This document shows, piece by piece, positions 1 to 12,249 of a DNA stretch of 64,000 bases; positions within the stretch are counted from its first letter, which is position 1; each line of letters starts with the position of its first letter. A program made the translations under genes and the position numbers. Source of the stretch: Branchiostoma floridae (lineage: Eukaryota > Chordata > Leptocardii > Amphioxiformes > Branchiostomatidae); the NCBI RefSeq assembly GCF_000003815.2, contig NC_049994.1, forward strand, positions 2,393,449 through 2,457,448, given 5' to 3'. The notes below the pieces were generated by a model. It saw only the letters and a program-made list of their open reading frames with translations, was not told the origin of the DNA and made no database searches.

Positions 1-1051
1 TTAGGGGTAAATACACCTTTTTTACCGGATATCGAATTACTGCATACTGTTCTGTACAAGTTGATAAATTGATTCCAGAGAGGCATCAAATTTTATTCAT
101 TGTGTCAATGTGATATAATATGCTCTATATTTCATTCATCGGGAGCTATGCAAGACTTATTCACGCTGCCTGAGATAGTTCTGTTGGTACAAATCATTGA
201 CCGCGGCAGTCCCGTTTGTGACCAGAATACAAAGACAAGAATGTTGACAACATTCGAAAACGATACTTGATACTCATAGCGTTTTGATAGCATGAGACCT
301 TGCCATACCGTAAGATTTCACGGCAAATATTCCAACTTGGCCGAGTGATGTCAGTGAGGAAAGTCTTTGTTGACGATTCGGTTTCCTAGAACATATAAAG
401 GATCAAAATAGTTTGTCTCAGTTTGGGTCAGTACGCTAGGATTTGGGTAGGGGAGGTGATTTGAAGCCTCACTGCTTTCCAAAAGAAGTGCGTGAGAAGA
501 TGGGGAGGGGGGCCTTTTAAAGAAATTACACACGTTATACCTCGGTGATTACTGTGAAACAGATTCATAAATTATTTCAAGGTCTTTAACGTTACATGTT
601 GCAACGAGTTCTCAACTGACATTTTCAAACATCAAGGCCTTCTAAAGAGCCCCTGGACACTTTTTGAGAACAACTGTATGATTATTCCGAGGTTCTCAGT
701 CATTATTCCGAGGTAACAGGTCAATGACCGTGAAACCTGAGAGTGGTGCAACCAGTACATATGACCTTTGGCACCTGTGTCAATCAAGCGGTAAATTCAC
801 AACGACAAACAAGCAAGGATCTCTCAGACCCAGTCAAGCGGCTGGACATTTCTTCAAGATTCCTCAGTTTCAGGTACATTTTTCAGAGCTACATATTCTG
901 TAATAGCAAGGTAAAATAGATTTCTATGTCCCGAGAGCTTTCGGTGAATGTTCATTACCCCAGGTGAAAAATAGCAATATGAACCCCCCTCCCACTTGTT
1001 TCGAACACAGGACAATGTTTCTGCCTTGTTGTCCGAAGTCTCCATCCAGAT
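1..1051. other. No gene recognised; left flank
   Basis: I see no exon with splice signals and a recognisable domain here. The stretch at about 180-310 resembles about 6930-7060 (shared blocks around the tGATACTCAT and CCAGAATGTT-type words), so the two are probably copies of one dispersed or locally duplicated sequence. The missing 5' exons of the P450 gene could lie in this stretch, in the gap that follows, or outside the window, but none was identified. Confidence 0.5.
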
Positions 1052-1396
1052 NNNNNNNNNNNNNNNNNNNNNNNNNNNNNNNNNNNNNNNNNNNNNNNNN
1101 NNNNNNNNNNNNNNNNNNNNNNNNNNNNNNNNNNNNNNNNNNNNNNNNNNNNNNNNNNNNNNNNNNNNNNNNNNNNNNNNNNNNNNNNNNNNNNNNNNNN
1201 NNNNNNNNNNNNNNNNNNNNNNNNNNNNNNNNNNNNNNNNNNNNNNNNNNNNNNNNNNNNNNNNNNNNNNNNNNNNNNNNNNNNNNNNNNNNNNNNNNNN
1301 NNNNNNNNNNNNNNNNNNNNNNNNNNNNNNNNNNNNNNNNNNNNNNNNNNNNNNNNNNNNNNNNNNNNNNNNNNNNNNNNNNNNNNNNNNNNNNNN
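1052..1396. other. Assembly gap (run of N)
   Basis: 345 undetermined bases. Open frames that cross it are artefacts. It may hide a 5' exon of the P450 gene. Confidence 0.99.
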
Positions 1397-1589
1397 GAGA
1401 GCGTCAGAGAACGGAGACGCAGGCAGCTGATGCGGCTATGGACACCAAAAGATTCGTTGTCGTCATATCACTATCATACCATAGCTTGTTGTGCAACTAT
1501 GTACACTTTTTTTTAACTGATGATATCCTGTAAGTAATGAAGTTTGGTACTAGCTCGTATCTAGAGAAGTGTTTGCACAACCCATGATA

Positions 1590-1836
1590 AATGCAAGAGT
1601 TCGGAGACCTCATACCTTCATGAAGTATTCTAATTATGCAAATTACTTTCATATCTGCATAATTTATGCTAGGTTATGCACACCTTTACCTAACATACAC
1701 AGGTAACAATGTTGGCAATCCAATCATTTACTACGTGTACCTAGAAGAATTAGGACACTTTCAAATTAATTATGCAAGTTAGAGACGTATTTGCATAATT
1801 AGTATCTGCTGATCTTCTACCTGTCATAAACCCGGC
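1590..1836 (+). repeat. Dispersed AT-rich repeat (GCATAATT family)
   Basis: This block begins near AGAGTTCGGAGACCTCATAC and is rich in GCATAATT words. Clearly related blocks occur at about 24980-25230 and 47895-48130 in the same orientation, and a short piece at about 25530-25650. It abuts a TTAA MITE here, and another MITE copy lies near the 25-kb copy, so the two families often sit together. No coding potential was seen. Confidence 0.7.
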
Positions 1837-2793
1837 TTAACCCTATTCAGACGGGGGGGGGGTGGCTTTTGAGGCCCGCGCCAACTTCGATGTCTTATAA
1901 CGCCAGAACGGCTTACGCTAGAGCCACCAAATTTAGAGAGTTTTCCTAAAATATTGTTGGCAACAATTTTCCGAAGTTTGACAAACTTTCCATTTTTTCG
2001 TGTTGCCATGGCAACCGTTTTTTGACAGGATGTTTTGCCCCAAATCACTATTTTTGGTTCTAACAATGTATTTTTCACATTTATTTGCTATATTACTGCT
2101 ATTTTGTTACATAAATAAAATCTTATATTATTTAGCATATCTTTCATAATGATATATGCATAAATTATGCTAATTTGATGGCGTCATCAGCCCAAAATCC
2201 AAGATGGCGGACCGTATAGCCAGATCAAGAATAACAAGCTAATTATCCCTTAAAATTTGTAACTACCAAGTATTTTTTTCATCAAAAACCATCTAAATGA
2301 ATGAATTTAGTCTTTTTCCATTTGTGATTATTTGTTGCAAAAAAGGATTGTTAAAAATTCAAGGTGGTGGATTTAATATGGCGGAGCCCAACTCGCATCT
2401 TAGATGTGCATGACGTCATTTTTTACGTCATTGTGACGTCAATGATGTTGCTATTGGCAACACAAGTCGTAATAAACATTATTATTCTGTTATCTGCACT
2501 TGCTGTTACATTTTCGTATCATAACTTGAAGTTTTCTGAGAATACCCTTTTTTTCATGGGTCCGGCCAATATAATCAAATTGATGACGTCATAATTACGT
2601 CATCTTACGTCAACGTAACGTCAAACGTCAAATAATTGTCAGATATTATCTCGAAATCATGTCCTAAAAATTTGGTGGCCCTACGGTACGTCATATAAGA
2701 GTTATAGGACTTAGAAGTGGAGGGCCTCCAAAGCCCCCCCCACCCCCCCACGGTCCAGGGATGACCAAAAAAGCCCGGTCTGAATAGGGTTAA
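1837..2793. mobile_element. TTAA-flanked MITE, family A (complete)
   Basis: Both ends carry TTAA followed by an inverted repeat: the left reads TTAACCCTATTCAGACGGG and the right ends in CCCGGTCTGAATAGGGTTAA. TTAA target duplication plus a CCC start is the signature of piggyBac-type non-autonomous elements. The interior carries a perfect GTTGCCATGGCAAC palindrome at 2002-2015 and several TGACGTCA words. No transposase is present. Related copies: about 7640-8216, 25669-26040, 45579-46153, 48951-53320 (split), 55655-56576 and 60298-60975. Confidence 0.88.
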
Positions 2794-2900
2794 CAAGCAT
2801 TAGCCAGTTTATTTTTTATCAACACCTGGTCACCAACTTTCAAAATCACCTTATGTTTTCAGTCTTTCAATCCATGACATACCACATATTTATCTCACAG

Positions 2901-5667
2901 ACATCGCCTTCACAAAATTCAACCCAGCCTACTTGGAAAAACGTAGGTTTGCCGTCAGTGCGCTGAAAAATCTTGGAATGAAAATGGGACCAGGCAGCGT
3001 AGAAGAACACATCAGAGAAGAGGCTCGTCAGCTCTGTCTGAAGGTATTCTGTGCATATTCTCACCTTAAGCATTTTAAACATACATTAGTCTTGGATTAC
3101 GTTGCAATATGGCACAAATGACGACAATCTTGATAATTGTTTGAGTCAGTGAGTAAATAAATCTTTCTCATTTTCAAATATAGCACAAACCACCGAGTCA
3201 GATTCCAACCCTCTTGTTATTTGAGGGAAGGTTGTCAGCCAATCACGTTGCCTCTTGACTGTAGGCTGCGACGTGATTGGTTGATGTCTGCGAAGCGATA
3301 GCAAGTGATAGGTAGTGCAGGGTCTTGGTTTGACAAAAATACAAGCATGGTATGAGAGGATGCACAATCTGACCCATGTAGTGTGCATTTTCAAGCTGTC
3401 CGAACAAGGGGACGCACATCCACGTGACATCGCCGACAGCCTGACTGTGTCAGTCTCCAACATCGTCTGTTCCATGGTGTTCGGAAAACGTTACGACCAC
3501 GATGATGAAAAGTTCGTCGAACTGATGAAGATTGTACACAAGGTACTCTCCCAACTTGAACATGGATCCAGTCAGCTGATGATGGTGTTTCCCTTTCTCC
3601 GATTCATACCAGGAGGTAGGATCTGAAATGTATACCTGGACTTTTGTTTAAAAACTTGATTTTTGGCTAGTATGTATGGCTGATGTTCACCCTCATACTT
3701 CTTTTCGTTGAGCTGTAGACGGTTTACTTTAAGTGTTCATCGGACAATAATTTCATGTCCAAAACACCTGGGCGCCAACATGGCCGTGGGCGTACACAGC
3801 AATGATGTTGATTACATAAACAGTTGTTTTCTACACGATTTCATATTGAATTTTGTTTTTATCACAGTAAACTCAACAAACAGGATTCTTGTTGAGTGCA
3901 TTAACAAAGTCCACGAATTTCTTCGACAAGAAATTACGAAGCATCGCGAGATCCTGGATAGCGAGAATCCACGAGACTTCATCGACCTTATCCTCACCGA
4001 ACTACAGACCAAGGAGAAAACCGACTGTTTTACAGAGGAGAACATTGTGTGGATAATTCAAAATATGTTTTTTGCTGGAACGGAGACCACAGCCAACACC
4101 TTGCGATGGGGCATTCTCTACATGGTTCTGTGTCCAGAAGAACAGCAGAAGGTACCATATGTTACGTAATGCATTGTGGTCTAGGTCAAAATTCAAGATT
4201 TCTCTGCAAGTGAAAAAATTGTCTAGATGTGCAAAGGTCTGCTATCTTGTACAGGGTTGAATTTTACGTATGCCTTTGAAGTACAACCCACAATTTCTGC
4301 GCATGCGTACTCGAGATTCTCAAGTTCTAAAGTTTTATTTTTATTTTTTATTTTTTCAATTATTTATATATTTGGATTCTCCACTCTGACAATGGAGGGT
4401 ATGGCGGAACAGGTGTCAAGGGACACCTTTTCGAAGCCGCCATCCCTACAACATAACAATGATACATCAAATCATAATACACATAAATACAAGAGCAAAT
4501 ATCATAATCAATGTAAAGTTCAAATCAGGATAAATCAACTTTACAGCACACATACATTATTGAGTCCAAATATATGAAATAGATATACATGTAGTCATCT
4601 GTTAAAACACAATTCACAGCTCAAATGTGCTCACTTCAGATGCATTATTTAAAGATAAAAATAAAACCCTGTTACACTTACACTGCTATAGCTGTAGTAA
4701 GCTTTGTTGATTCATGTGAGAATGATCTGTAACAGGTCCAATCTGAGCTGGACAGTGTCCTGGGAACAGACCATGACGTGCCCACCCTGGCCCACAGGTC
4801 CCAGCTGCCGTATACCGAGGCTACTATCATGGAGACCCAGCGAATCCGACTTGTGGCTCCCCTTAATGCTCCTCATGCTCCTAACGAGGACACGACCTTC
4901 CGAGGCTATGATATCCCAGCGGGAACGCAGGTGAGTAACTTATAAGTACTCTAGATCTTTACGTTTCGTTATTGTTATCGTTGCATTTCTTTACTAGAAC
5001 CTCCCATGGTTCACTGAGTCGACGTCACTGGAAAGTGAGGTTTGTAGAAGAATATAATTCTTGGTATTTTCACGTTGATATTTTTTTAGTATGAATAATG
5101 GTGATATTTGTCGTGTTATGGCTCATGATGTATATAGAGAGCCTCGAAAATCATTTATTCGCTACATAGGTCCTTACCAACCTGTGGTCAGCTCATATGG
5201 ACCCAGAATACTGGGCGAACCCAGAGAAGTTTGACCCCCGTAGGTTTCTGGACACCGAAGGCAAGGTGGTCAGTAGGCCGGACTCATACCTACCCTTTTC
5301 TGCTGGTAAGTTATTAAACTCAAATTCAGCCGAAAAATCCTTAGAATTATTTTTCCTCGATTTGAAGCTACTGTCCCAGTTCCGAAGAAAATTTTACCTT
5401 CTAACGCTCCATTATCAGTTATAACCCAACAGTTGGTGTTGTTGAACTTTTTTTACTTTTGTTTCTTACATTTTCGCATCATCCCATTTTACAGGCCGCC
5501 GTGTCTGCCTCGGTGAGCAGCTGGCTAAGATGGAGCTCTTTCTGCTATTTTCTTCCCTCCTGAAACACTTCACCTTCAAGTTGCCAGAGGGCGCCGCTGC
5601 ACCTTCGGCCGATGACTGCATGAGAGTGACCCCGCCAAGAGTGAATATGTGCATCACTCGGCGCTAG
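2901..5667 (+). CDS. Cytochrome P450, CYP2-clan (3' six exons; N-terminus missing)
   Basis: Heme-thiolate monooxygenase, presumably bound to the ER membrane. Exons: 2901-3043, 3396-3615, 3868-4151, 4736-4930, 5170-5305, 5495-5667; total 1151 bp, phases 1/0/1/0/0/1 in succession, all with AG...GT borders. The C helix region reads EKRRFAVSALKNLG, typical of the CYP2 group. Exon 2 has VSNIVCSMVFGKRY. Exon 3 holds the I-helix oxygen-binding motif FFAGTETTANTLRW. Exon 4 has the K-helix ExxR as ETQR. Exon 5 has the PERF-like FDPRRF. Exons 5-6 join to form the heme loop FSAGRRVCLG with the cysteine ligand. The stop is TAG at 5665. About 383 of the usual ~490-500 residues are present; the membrane anchor and first ~115 residues (normally one or two exons) are not seen upstream. 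All catalytic motifs are intact, so the missing part is more likely in the gap or outside than truly lost. Subfamily cannot be assigned by eye. Confidence 0.95.
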
Positions 5668-6089
5668 GGTGCTCAATTCAAAACAAATTGTGAAGATTAT
5701 TGCCAATACACAAGTTAACATGTATAAAACGGTGTAAAATGATTCTATTGTATAACTGTTGACGCTTTGATATATAAATTATGCACATTGTAAAACGGAA
5801 TCAGAAAATATCTTCTGTTTGATCATACCGCGCCTTGTTACTGCAGATATACCTTTTTAGACCGGCTAAACGTTTTCCATTTATGATGGTCTTCTACATC
5901 ATACATACATACAAGCGCTACCAAAAATATAACCCTGGCGATTGTATTGAACACTTTAAGAATTATTGCATCATCATCATCATCGGTCGACGTGATCAAA
6001 TGTAAACATGTTCGCACATGTTTACACAAGACGGGGTTATACTGCCCCTTACGGGGTGACATACCCTTTCGTATGGCTAATTACAAGAC

Positions 6090-6471
6090 GGGGATGCGCC
6101 AGGTCTACCGCCCGGGTGAATGATGTAATTCACCATGTGGCTGATACGAGACAGAGGTTCGCCAGGTCTCCATCCGGGTGATTTGAAGTGAATCACCAAC
6201 TCCCGACAGTAGGATTTGGACCAACACACACCGCACCATCGCACGTGTGGGGGTTCTTTAACGTGCATAGGGTATGGATCTCCCCACACACGGGACCTAC
6301 ATTTAACGTCCTATCCGAGGGACGACTAATTTTTCACTTGAGTAAATTGAGGAAAGTCGTGTAAAGTGCATTTCCCAAGGGCACAAGACCGGCAACACGG
6401 CAGGCGGATTCGAACCGGCGACCTCTCGGTCACGGGCCGAATACACTACCACTGTGCTACGCGGCCGGCCC
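6090..6471 (-). mobile_element. tRNA-derived SINE (family 1)
   Basis: Read on the minus strand, the element starts with a tRNA-like head containing an A-box-like TAGCACAGTGGTAGTG and a B box GGTTCGAATCC, followed by a long unique body with CCCTTGGGAAA and GAGATCCATACCC. Related copies lie at about 19185-19490 and 34985-35246, with a partial piece at 34620-34750, all in the same orientation. It is a SINE, not a tRNA gene, because the head does not fold into a complete cloverleaf and the body is shared between copies. Confidence 0.82.
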
Positions 6472-7639
6472 CATTATTGCATACCATGTATCATTCTATT
6501 GTTTTGCACATGAAAATAGAATAATTCCACGGCATGACATTTTTTTGTAAAATGTCAATGTGATATCATTCAATCTTTAGAAATCGTTTGCAATAATTAT
6601 ACACATAAGTAAAGATTTGGATTCTCCTGTCAATTCAACAGATGAACTGGCAGACAGGCATTTGCCGGTGGGTTCGGCAACCTGTTTGCCTGACCTGCAC
6701 ATGACTTTTGATGGTGAAGCCAAGGAGGGGAGTGCAATTCCTTCTCCACCCTCTCGTCTGCTGGATAACATAGTCCCACCGCGACAGAACTGTATGCCAC
6801 GCGTGAAACGGCTCCAGAAGATGCAGCTTTAGGCTTAGATAGCTGAATTTGAATATTGCATTTTATACCCACCAAACCCCAACCCCACCCCGGGCCCGCG
6901 AACAACGCATCATACCAGTTAAAGCAATCCTCCAGAACAATGAACGCGGCAGTGCCCTCGTAGTGTGTTTTCTTTGACAATGTGCCTGACCAAAATACAA
7001 ACGCCAGAATGTTTATATAACAGTTCAGAAGATACCTGATACTCATGGCGCTCTGGTTCTTTATCGTTGGCTGAAAAAACAAATATTTGTATGAAATCCG
7101 CAATTCAGCCAAAAGGCTGCGAGAGATTTTTTTACCCTAATAACCATTCATCATCATCATCATCATGACCGTCATCATATAAACAAGACTTTCCCTCAAA
7201 CTCTGTTTTTATACTGATTTATGCTTATTTCAGTTACGATTTTTTTTCAAATCTGAGAACCAAGTTACTTATTGAATGTGGTATGAGTTAAAATCTTAAG
7301 ATACAATTCATTTCACTCCACCATACCCTAGGTATGATATAATGAAGTGCCTTGATATACCCCTAGGTATGGTATCGAGTGAAATGTTATATTAATATCA
7401 TGTTTCTTCTTCTTCTTCTTGTCCTTTTGCAATCTTCAAGGGGACTCATGTCGAGTTTAGCACTGGCTTTATTTTGTCCAAGAACAGATCATTCATGAGG
7501 CCTACACGGGCAACCATCTAACAGCCCAATTTCCCTTCCTCAAACGTTATGCATAAAGCCACGTGGGGGGAATTCCCATAATACCTAAATATGTTATTCT
7601 TAAAGTTACAAATAAAGGTTTCTTACTAATATTTAGGTG
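6472..7639. other. Intergenic, no gene recognised
   Basis: Contains a minus-strand open frame of 160 codons (6630-7112) with no recognisable domain; part of it resembles about 180-310. A short imperfect palindrome lies at 7311-7386 (arms TTTCACTCCACCATACC and GGTATGGTATCGAGTGAAA). Nothing else is supportable. Confidence 0.5.
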
Positions 7640-8216
7640 TTATAAGACTTCTGTTGTCAAAACCGACGCAACGACGTCAAAATGATGTCATAGAATGACG
7701 TCATCTGTAGTTTAGCTATCCGCCACCTTGGATTATCAACCTTAAATTTTTCAAGATACATTTTTTCAACATATAACACTAAAAACCCCTGAAAATGGAT
7801 TAAAAACGTTCACATGAATGTTTTCTGTAAGAAAATACCAAGTAGTGATGAAATTTGAGTGAAAATAAGCATGTTATACTTTTCATCATGATATTGTCGG
7901 CCATCTTGGATTTTGACCAATTACGTCATCTCATTAGCATAATTTATGAATATTTGATTATAAATGTTCTACTTAGATGTGTTAGATATTAAAGATATAT
8001 GAAAAGATGTTTAGTTTAGCAAAAAAATCTTAGAATCCCATTGTTTAAACCAAAATTAGTGATTTTTGTAAAATTTGCCTTTCAGAAACCCGTTACCATG
8101 GCAACACGAAAAATCATAAATTTACTCATTTTTTTTTTCAATTGTTGCCAACAATATTCTAGGAAAACTCACCAAGTTTGGTTGTTCTAGCACAAGCCGT
8201 TTTATTTTAGGGTTAA
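7640..8216. mobile_element. TTAA MITE family A, 5'-degraded copy
   Basis: Interior words of family A are present (GTTACCATGGCAAC near 8092, CATCTTGGAT, GACGTCA), and the right end reaches TTAGGGTTAA at 8207-8216. The left inverted repeat is not recognisable, so the left limit is approximate. Confidence 0.6.
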
Positions 8217-9045
8217 ATTTGACATATCGCTCAACAAATGTATAGAACAGAATTGAATTTTTTTACACTTTGTGTTTTGTTGTCTTTTCAGTCACACTTT
8301 TACGTATTTGTATGATATACCCTGTGTGAAAATGAAGGTTACACATATCCTATTTAGGTCGCAGTAAAAATAATTTCCATTGAATCCGATATGTCAAACT
8401 TGAGGCCGCAGAGAGAACGCGGCGAGAGCGCCTTCCTAGTTGACAGGGGGTATAAACAGTGATTCACAATGCTGATGAAACTATTTCCTATAAAGTTTGT
8501 ATTCTCAGACAGTAAATGTCATAAACTCCTTTATAAAACGGTTTTTGCTTTGTGCCATTCAGCAGGCAGGGAAGAAATGTTAATGCTCTTCTTTATAAGA
8601 CGGTAACAACATTCACTACGGTCGGTATGCAATGGGCTCTTTGATCGCACTTACTCCTGTTAAGGAGGTTCTCTTTTCAACCTCCTTGGTCCTGACGAAT
8701 GAAGAAAGTTCTGACTTCTCTGTGATTCGATGTGTAGGCAAGGGGTGTACTATAATGAAATAGTATTTAGTATTCAAACCCTTCTACGATCACGAAAGAA
8801 AAGAGCTCCTAAAGAGGCCACTAAATTCCACCCTGATTTTTAACATCACAAAAAACATTACAGAAAAGGTGGGATCCTTCGTCTTCCACTGTCTCAAAAA
8901 AGAAGTCGAACCCAATACGTCAGTGTTTAGAGTCGTTGTAGACTACACACGTATGATATTGTTCTACACTATTTTCCCGCTGCAAATAGCCCTCGGGCAG
9001 AGATTTGCAATTAACTTATTATTGTGTGTAAGACCATTGTAAATT
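8217..9045 (+). repeat. ~830-bp dispersed repeat, copy 1
   Basis: This segment, starting at GACATATCGCTCAACAAATG, matches about 58085-58965 in inverted orientation over nearly its whole length. It carries one arm (about 8400-8452) of the inverted repeat that bounds a small MITE in the other copy. It runs directly into Penelope-like sequence at about 9060. Open frames inside it are broken, and no protein family was recognised. Confidence 0.75.
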
Positions 9046-9059
9046 TACGTCGATGTAGG

Positions 9060-9830
9060 TTAGACATACATGTAATAAGATACGCCCAAAAGTAGTTACT
9101 CACGCAACTGGATATCGTTTTGAAACGGTCAGACGTAACGAATACAATCCACTATCCTTCGTCAGTGTCACCGAAGTGATCTTGAAGAAACATGTCTTTT
9201 ATACTGTAAGTATAAATGAAGACAATTTCAGATGTCCAATAGGAACCGTTGTAAGACAATTCAGACTGAAGACAATTTGGATTTCAAAGAAAACAAGCGT
9301 AAGGCAAACTCAAGCTAAAGACAATTTTGCACTAAAGGCAAGATACCAAGAACATTGCAAACCCAATGCCAACGGCGACTCTTCTGCTAATTTCAACCAC
9401 CTAGAACATAACCCAGGACACTCCTTCAACCTCCAATCTACCGACATCCTAGACCGTGAAGCCCGCTGGTTTGAATGGGGAGTGAGAGAGGCCATATATG
9501 AGAGGATATACAATCCCACCCTCAACAGAAAAAGGGGGGGGGGGGCTACGCATGGAGCTTTCCGGCACTTGGGACATAGCACCCCCCCCCCCAACAAAAC
9601 TTTTAGCTCCTGCAACTAAAACACCATGAGCTAATTGACTCATTTGCATTAACTGTGTCTTATCTTTGCTATACTTTGAAATCCAAGTTGTCTTAAGCTT
9701 GAGTTTGCCTTACCCTTGTTTTCTTTGAAATTCAAATTGTCTTCAGTCTGAATTGTCTTACAACGATTCCTATTGGACATCTGAAATTGTCCTCATTTAT
9801 AGTTAGAGTATAAAAGACCTGCCCAAGCAT
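9060..9830 (+). mobile_element. Penelope-like element fragment with GIY-YIG end
   Basis: The open frame at about 9176-9600 ends in GHSFNLQSTDILDREARW...REAIYERIYNPTLNRKRG. This is the C-terminal part of the GIY-YIG endonuclease domain of Penelope-like retroelements (conserved kEA.yI....pslNr.G). The fragment is flanked by an inverted repeat: about 9190-9325 and 9660-9815 are reverse complements. The upstream part near 9090-9150 (GTTACTCACGCAACTGGATA) recurs at 28244-28320 and weakly at 34480-34530. The reverse transcriptase domain is missing, so the element is dead. Confidence 0.75.
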
Positions 9831-10532
9831 ATTGGGATTCTTTTTATAAATAAGTTTTAATAAGGCTCTCTTCTGTGTTACTGAAAGGCGTTTATTTTCT
9901 ATCCCTTCTTTCAAGGATTCGAAGACCATGTCTCCTATTTCTTTCCAGAATTTCAGGTAGATTTCGGCTGGTAAGCCGTCAGTTCCGGGAGCTTTATTTT
10001 GCTTCATGTATTTCAAAGCTGAAAAACATTCGTTTTTTTGTTACAGGATCATCAAGCAGAAGTCTGTCCTCATCCGAAAGAGAGGGTACATCAACCGACT
10101 CAAGAAATGTGTCGATTTGTTCGTCAGTAGCAGGATTATCACAACAATAAAGATTTTCATAGAAAGCTGCCTCCAAATCTAAAATTTTAAACGGATTTGT
10201 TTCCTCTCTGTTCTCATGCTTTAATCTAGTAATGGTGTTTTGTTTTGAACGAGAGCTCTCTCTTTTTCGATCCATTGTTCTCTAGATCTTACTTGTGCCC
10301 ATTTCGCTTTATATTCTTATATAGTTTCTACTTTTGACTTAACCTGTGCATATACACCAAGAGCATCTTTATCTAACGTCTCATCTATTTTCTTATCAAG
10401 TTCTGTTAACTGAGTTTCCAAGCGCACAAGGTAGTTATTCAGTTGGAATGCTTTTTGTCTAGAGAACTTATCCGTAAAGTCCTTAATCCACACGGTATTA
10501 AGGGATATCAAGTCGACAGACGTTGGTTTCAA
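9732..10532 (-). pseudogene. L1/Tx1-type LINE ORF2 fragment
   Basis: Three overlapping minus-strand open frames (10317-10532, 9994-10275, 9732-10016) read like one broken ORF2: a coiled region, the linker with FEIHEAK, then the start of a reverse transcriptase with KAPGTDGLPAEIYLKFWKEI and QKRALLKLIYKK, hallmark RT block 0/1 words of L1-like elements. Frame changes between the pieces and loss of both ends show it is decayed. The 3' side runs into the inverted Penelope-flanking repeat at about 9815. Confidence 0.75.
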
Positions 10533-10572
10533 GTAGTTTGAAACTATCGTCCGTCGACTTGATATCCCTAAA
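10499..10572. repeat. Perfect-arm inverted repeat (hairpin)
   Basis: The arm TTAGGGATATCAAGTCGAC is followed, after about 36 bases, by its complement GTCGACTTGATATCCCTAA. It lies at the 5' edge of the LINE fragment and looks like an inversion or fold-back junction, since the same LINE sequence turns back on itself here. Confidence 0.7.
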
Positions 10573-11612
10573 TACCCGTCTTTCTAATGCAACGTATATA
10601 TGTTACCCTGCGTATAAAGGTGAACAAGCGTTACCCAGTGCATGGTGCGGCTGTCAGGAGCCAGTCCATCATGTTTATTGGATACAAATTAAACAGTTAG
10701 ATAAACTACCGGTCGTCTACAATTACACTTTGTTGCTGCACTGGTACTGCCCGCTAGGCGGTGTTGTGAGGCTGTAAAACAGTCAATTTGCACAAAATGT
10801 AGACCGCGTATAATCATACTTTTCAAAAGTTGCTGATTTTTTGTTTGAACGATTTAGTTCCGAGGTTTTATTGATGAATCTCTTACATTTCTTACTCAAT
10901 TACATCTTATACAATTCAGTGTAACTTTCGTGATTCTTCATGCTGGTTTGATGTCGCCATTGGCCAAAATCTAAGATGTTATTTTGAGAAGTCACCGATA
11001 AATTCACATAAATGGTCATTATGCCCACCCATCCCCTTCGCAGAATGACAAAAAAGCTGACTAGGGTTAAAGTCGCATGCCTTTCCTACTTATATGAATG
11101 GATGAATAAATGAATCAATAAATAAGGTACTTAATGTAGAATTGTTGTCGCAACACCAAAATCCGGACAACAGCATTTTACTGTTGTTGACGTAGAGATG
11201 CAAATTTATAACACATTATTTTATATGTATGACATTTACAAATACCGCAAAAACAATCCACACCGTGGTTAGTACGATAGGGTAGATACAACATACCATG
11301 CAAAGAAATTATCATAAAATGAACTTCAAGCATTTTCCTTATCTTACATTGAATACAACATCTTGTCTGTATAAAATTCTCTACAAGCTTAGCAGACATT
11401 ACATTATTGCTCCACTTAGAGACTTTTTATTTAAAAAGGGAAATATATTTTATTTTACCTTCAAAATATCTGATTGACGGACTAACCCGTTGTAACAATT
11501 GGGCAGCTCTAGCTGTATATATAGATCATTCAAAGCTGAAGTAAATAAGTAACAGTTATGCTGTGATTGTGCTCGGGCGTATTCACGGAGCCCCTGGGTC
11601 TGAACACTATCT
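10573..11612. other. Intergenic; MITE remnant and 3' flank of the channel gene
   Basis: A piece of MITE family A ends at TTAA 11067-11070 (from about 10935). The rest downstream of the channel stop codon is AT-rich and probably includes its 3' UTR. No gene was recognised. Confidence 0.5.
11426..11454 (-). promoter_or_regulatory. Candidate poly(A) signals of the channel gene
   Basis: Two AATAAA hexamers on the minus strand (complement at 11426-11431 and 11449-11454), 160-190 bases downstream of the stop codon of the Cys-loop channel gene. Position and orientation fit; no transcript evidence is available. Confidence 0.4.
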
Positions 11613-12249
11613 TTACTTGCCCAGATACATGGAAATGGGCACGGCCACAGCAACGCTGATGACGTACAGGACAAGGCACAGCCTGTCCAGTACCTTGGTC
11701 AGCAGGGTGTAATCGGACACTTCCTGATCGCCCTTCACCGCCTTGGCCAGCTCCTCCAGGCTGTGGATCACCTCCTCCGCCTTCTGCTCGGACTTCACCG
11801 CCTGCTCCTGAACGATGCTAATCAGGTCACGCAGGCAAGAGGTCTGCTCTTCCACGGCGGCCTCCAGGCGGGTGGGCGGGCTGGACGGCTGGCGGGGTGT
11901 CCCGGAGACAGCGGCGGGGGTCTCTACGTCGGTCTCCGCCACGGCTTCGGCAGGGATGTCGCCTGTTGTACCGGAGACATCAGCTGGGGTCTCTCTGTCG
12001 ACCTTCACTACGTCATCGGAGATTTGAGCTTGGCTCTCGACCTCAACCTTTATCATACCATCGAAGACATCGGTCGGGTTCTTTCCGTCGGTCTCCGCCA
12101 ATTCTTCGTAGACATTGTCTGTGGTCTCCTCTCCGTCGACCTTGGCCGCGTCATCGGCAGGGACCATGCGATTGGCCCGCTCAGGCCAGGCCAGCTTCTT
12201 GCCGGTCGGGCCAGCCTCCTTCTCTGTGAGGTCTCCGAGCAACAGTAAC
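11613..12249 (-). CDS. Channel gene exon 19: cytoplasmic loop and TM4
   Basis: Terminal exon, 212 codons including TAA at 11613. The loop is acidic and carries degenerate VDxETxADV-type repeats, then a predicted amphipathic region (EEVIHSLEELAKAVKGDQEV) of the kind that precedes TM4. TM4 opens VLDRLCLVLYVI, the classic Cys-loop receptor signature, and the protein ends MYLGK. The acceptor giving phase 2 (ATAAG|G) is the only one here that matches exon 18. Confidence 0.92.

Noticed and set aside
964-1533. Open frames running across the N run
   Set aside because: They consist mostly of undetermined residues; no splice signals or domain in the flanks.
6630-7112. 160-codon minus-strand open frame
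   Set aside because: No recognisable domain, no splice context, and its most interesting part resembles another non-coding stretch at about 180-310.
11763-12248. Plus-strand open frames opposite the channel's last exon
   Set aside because: Antisense shadows of the GC-rich, repeat-like cytoplasmic loop; low complexity and no domain.
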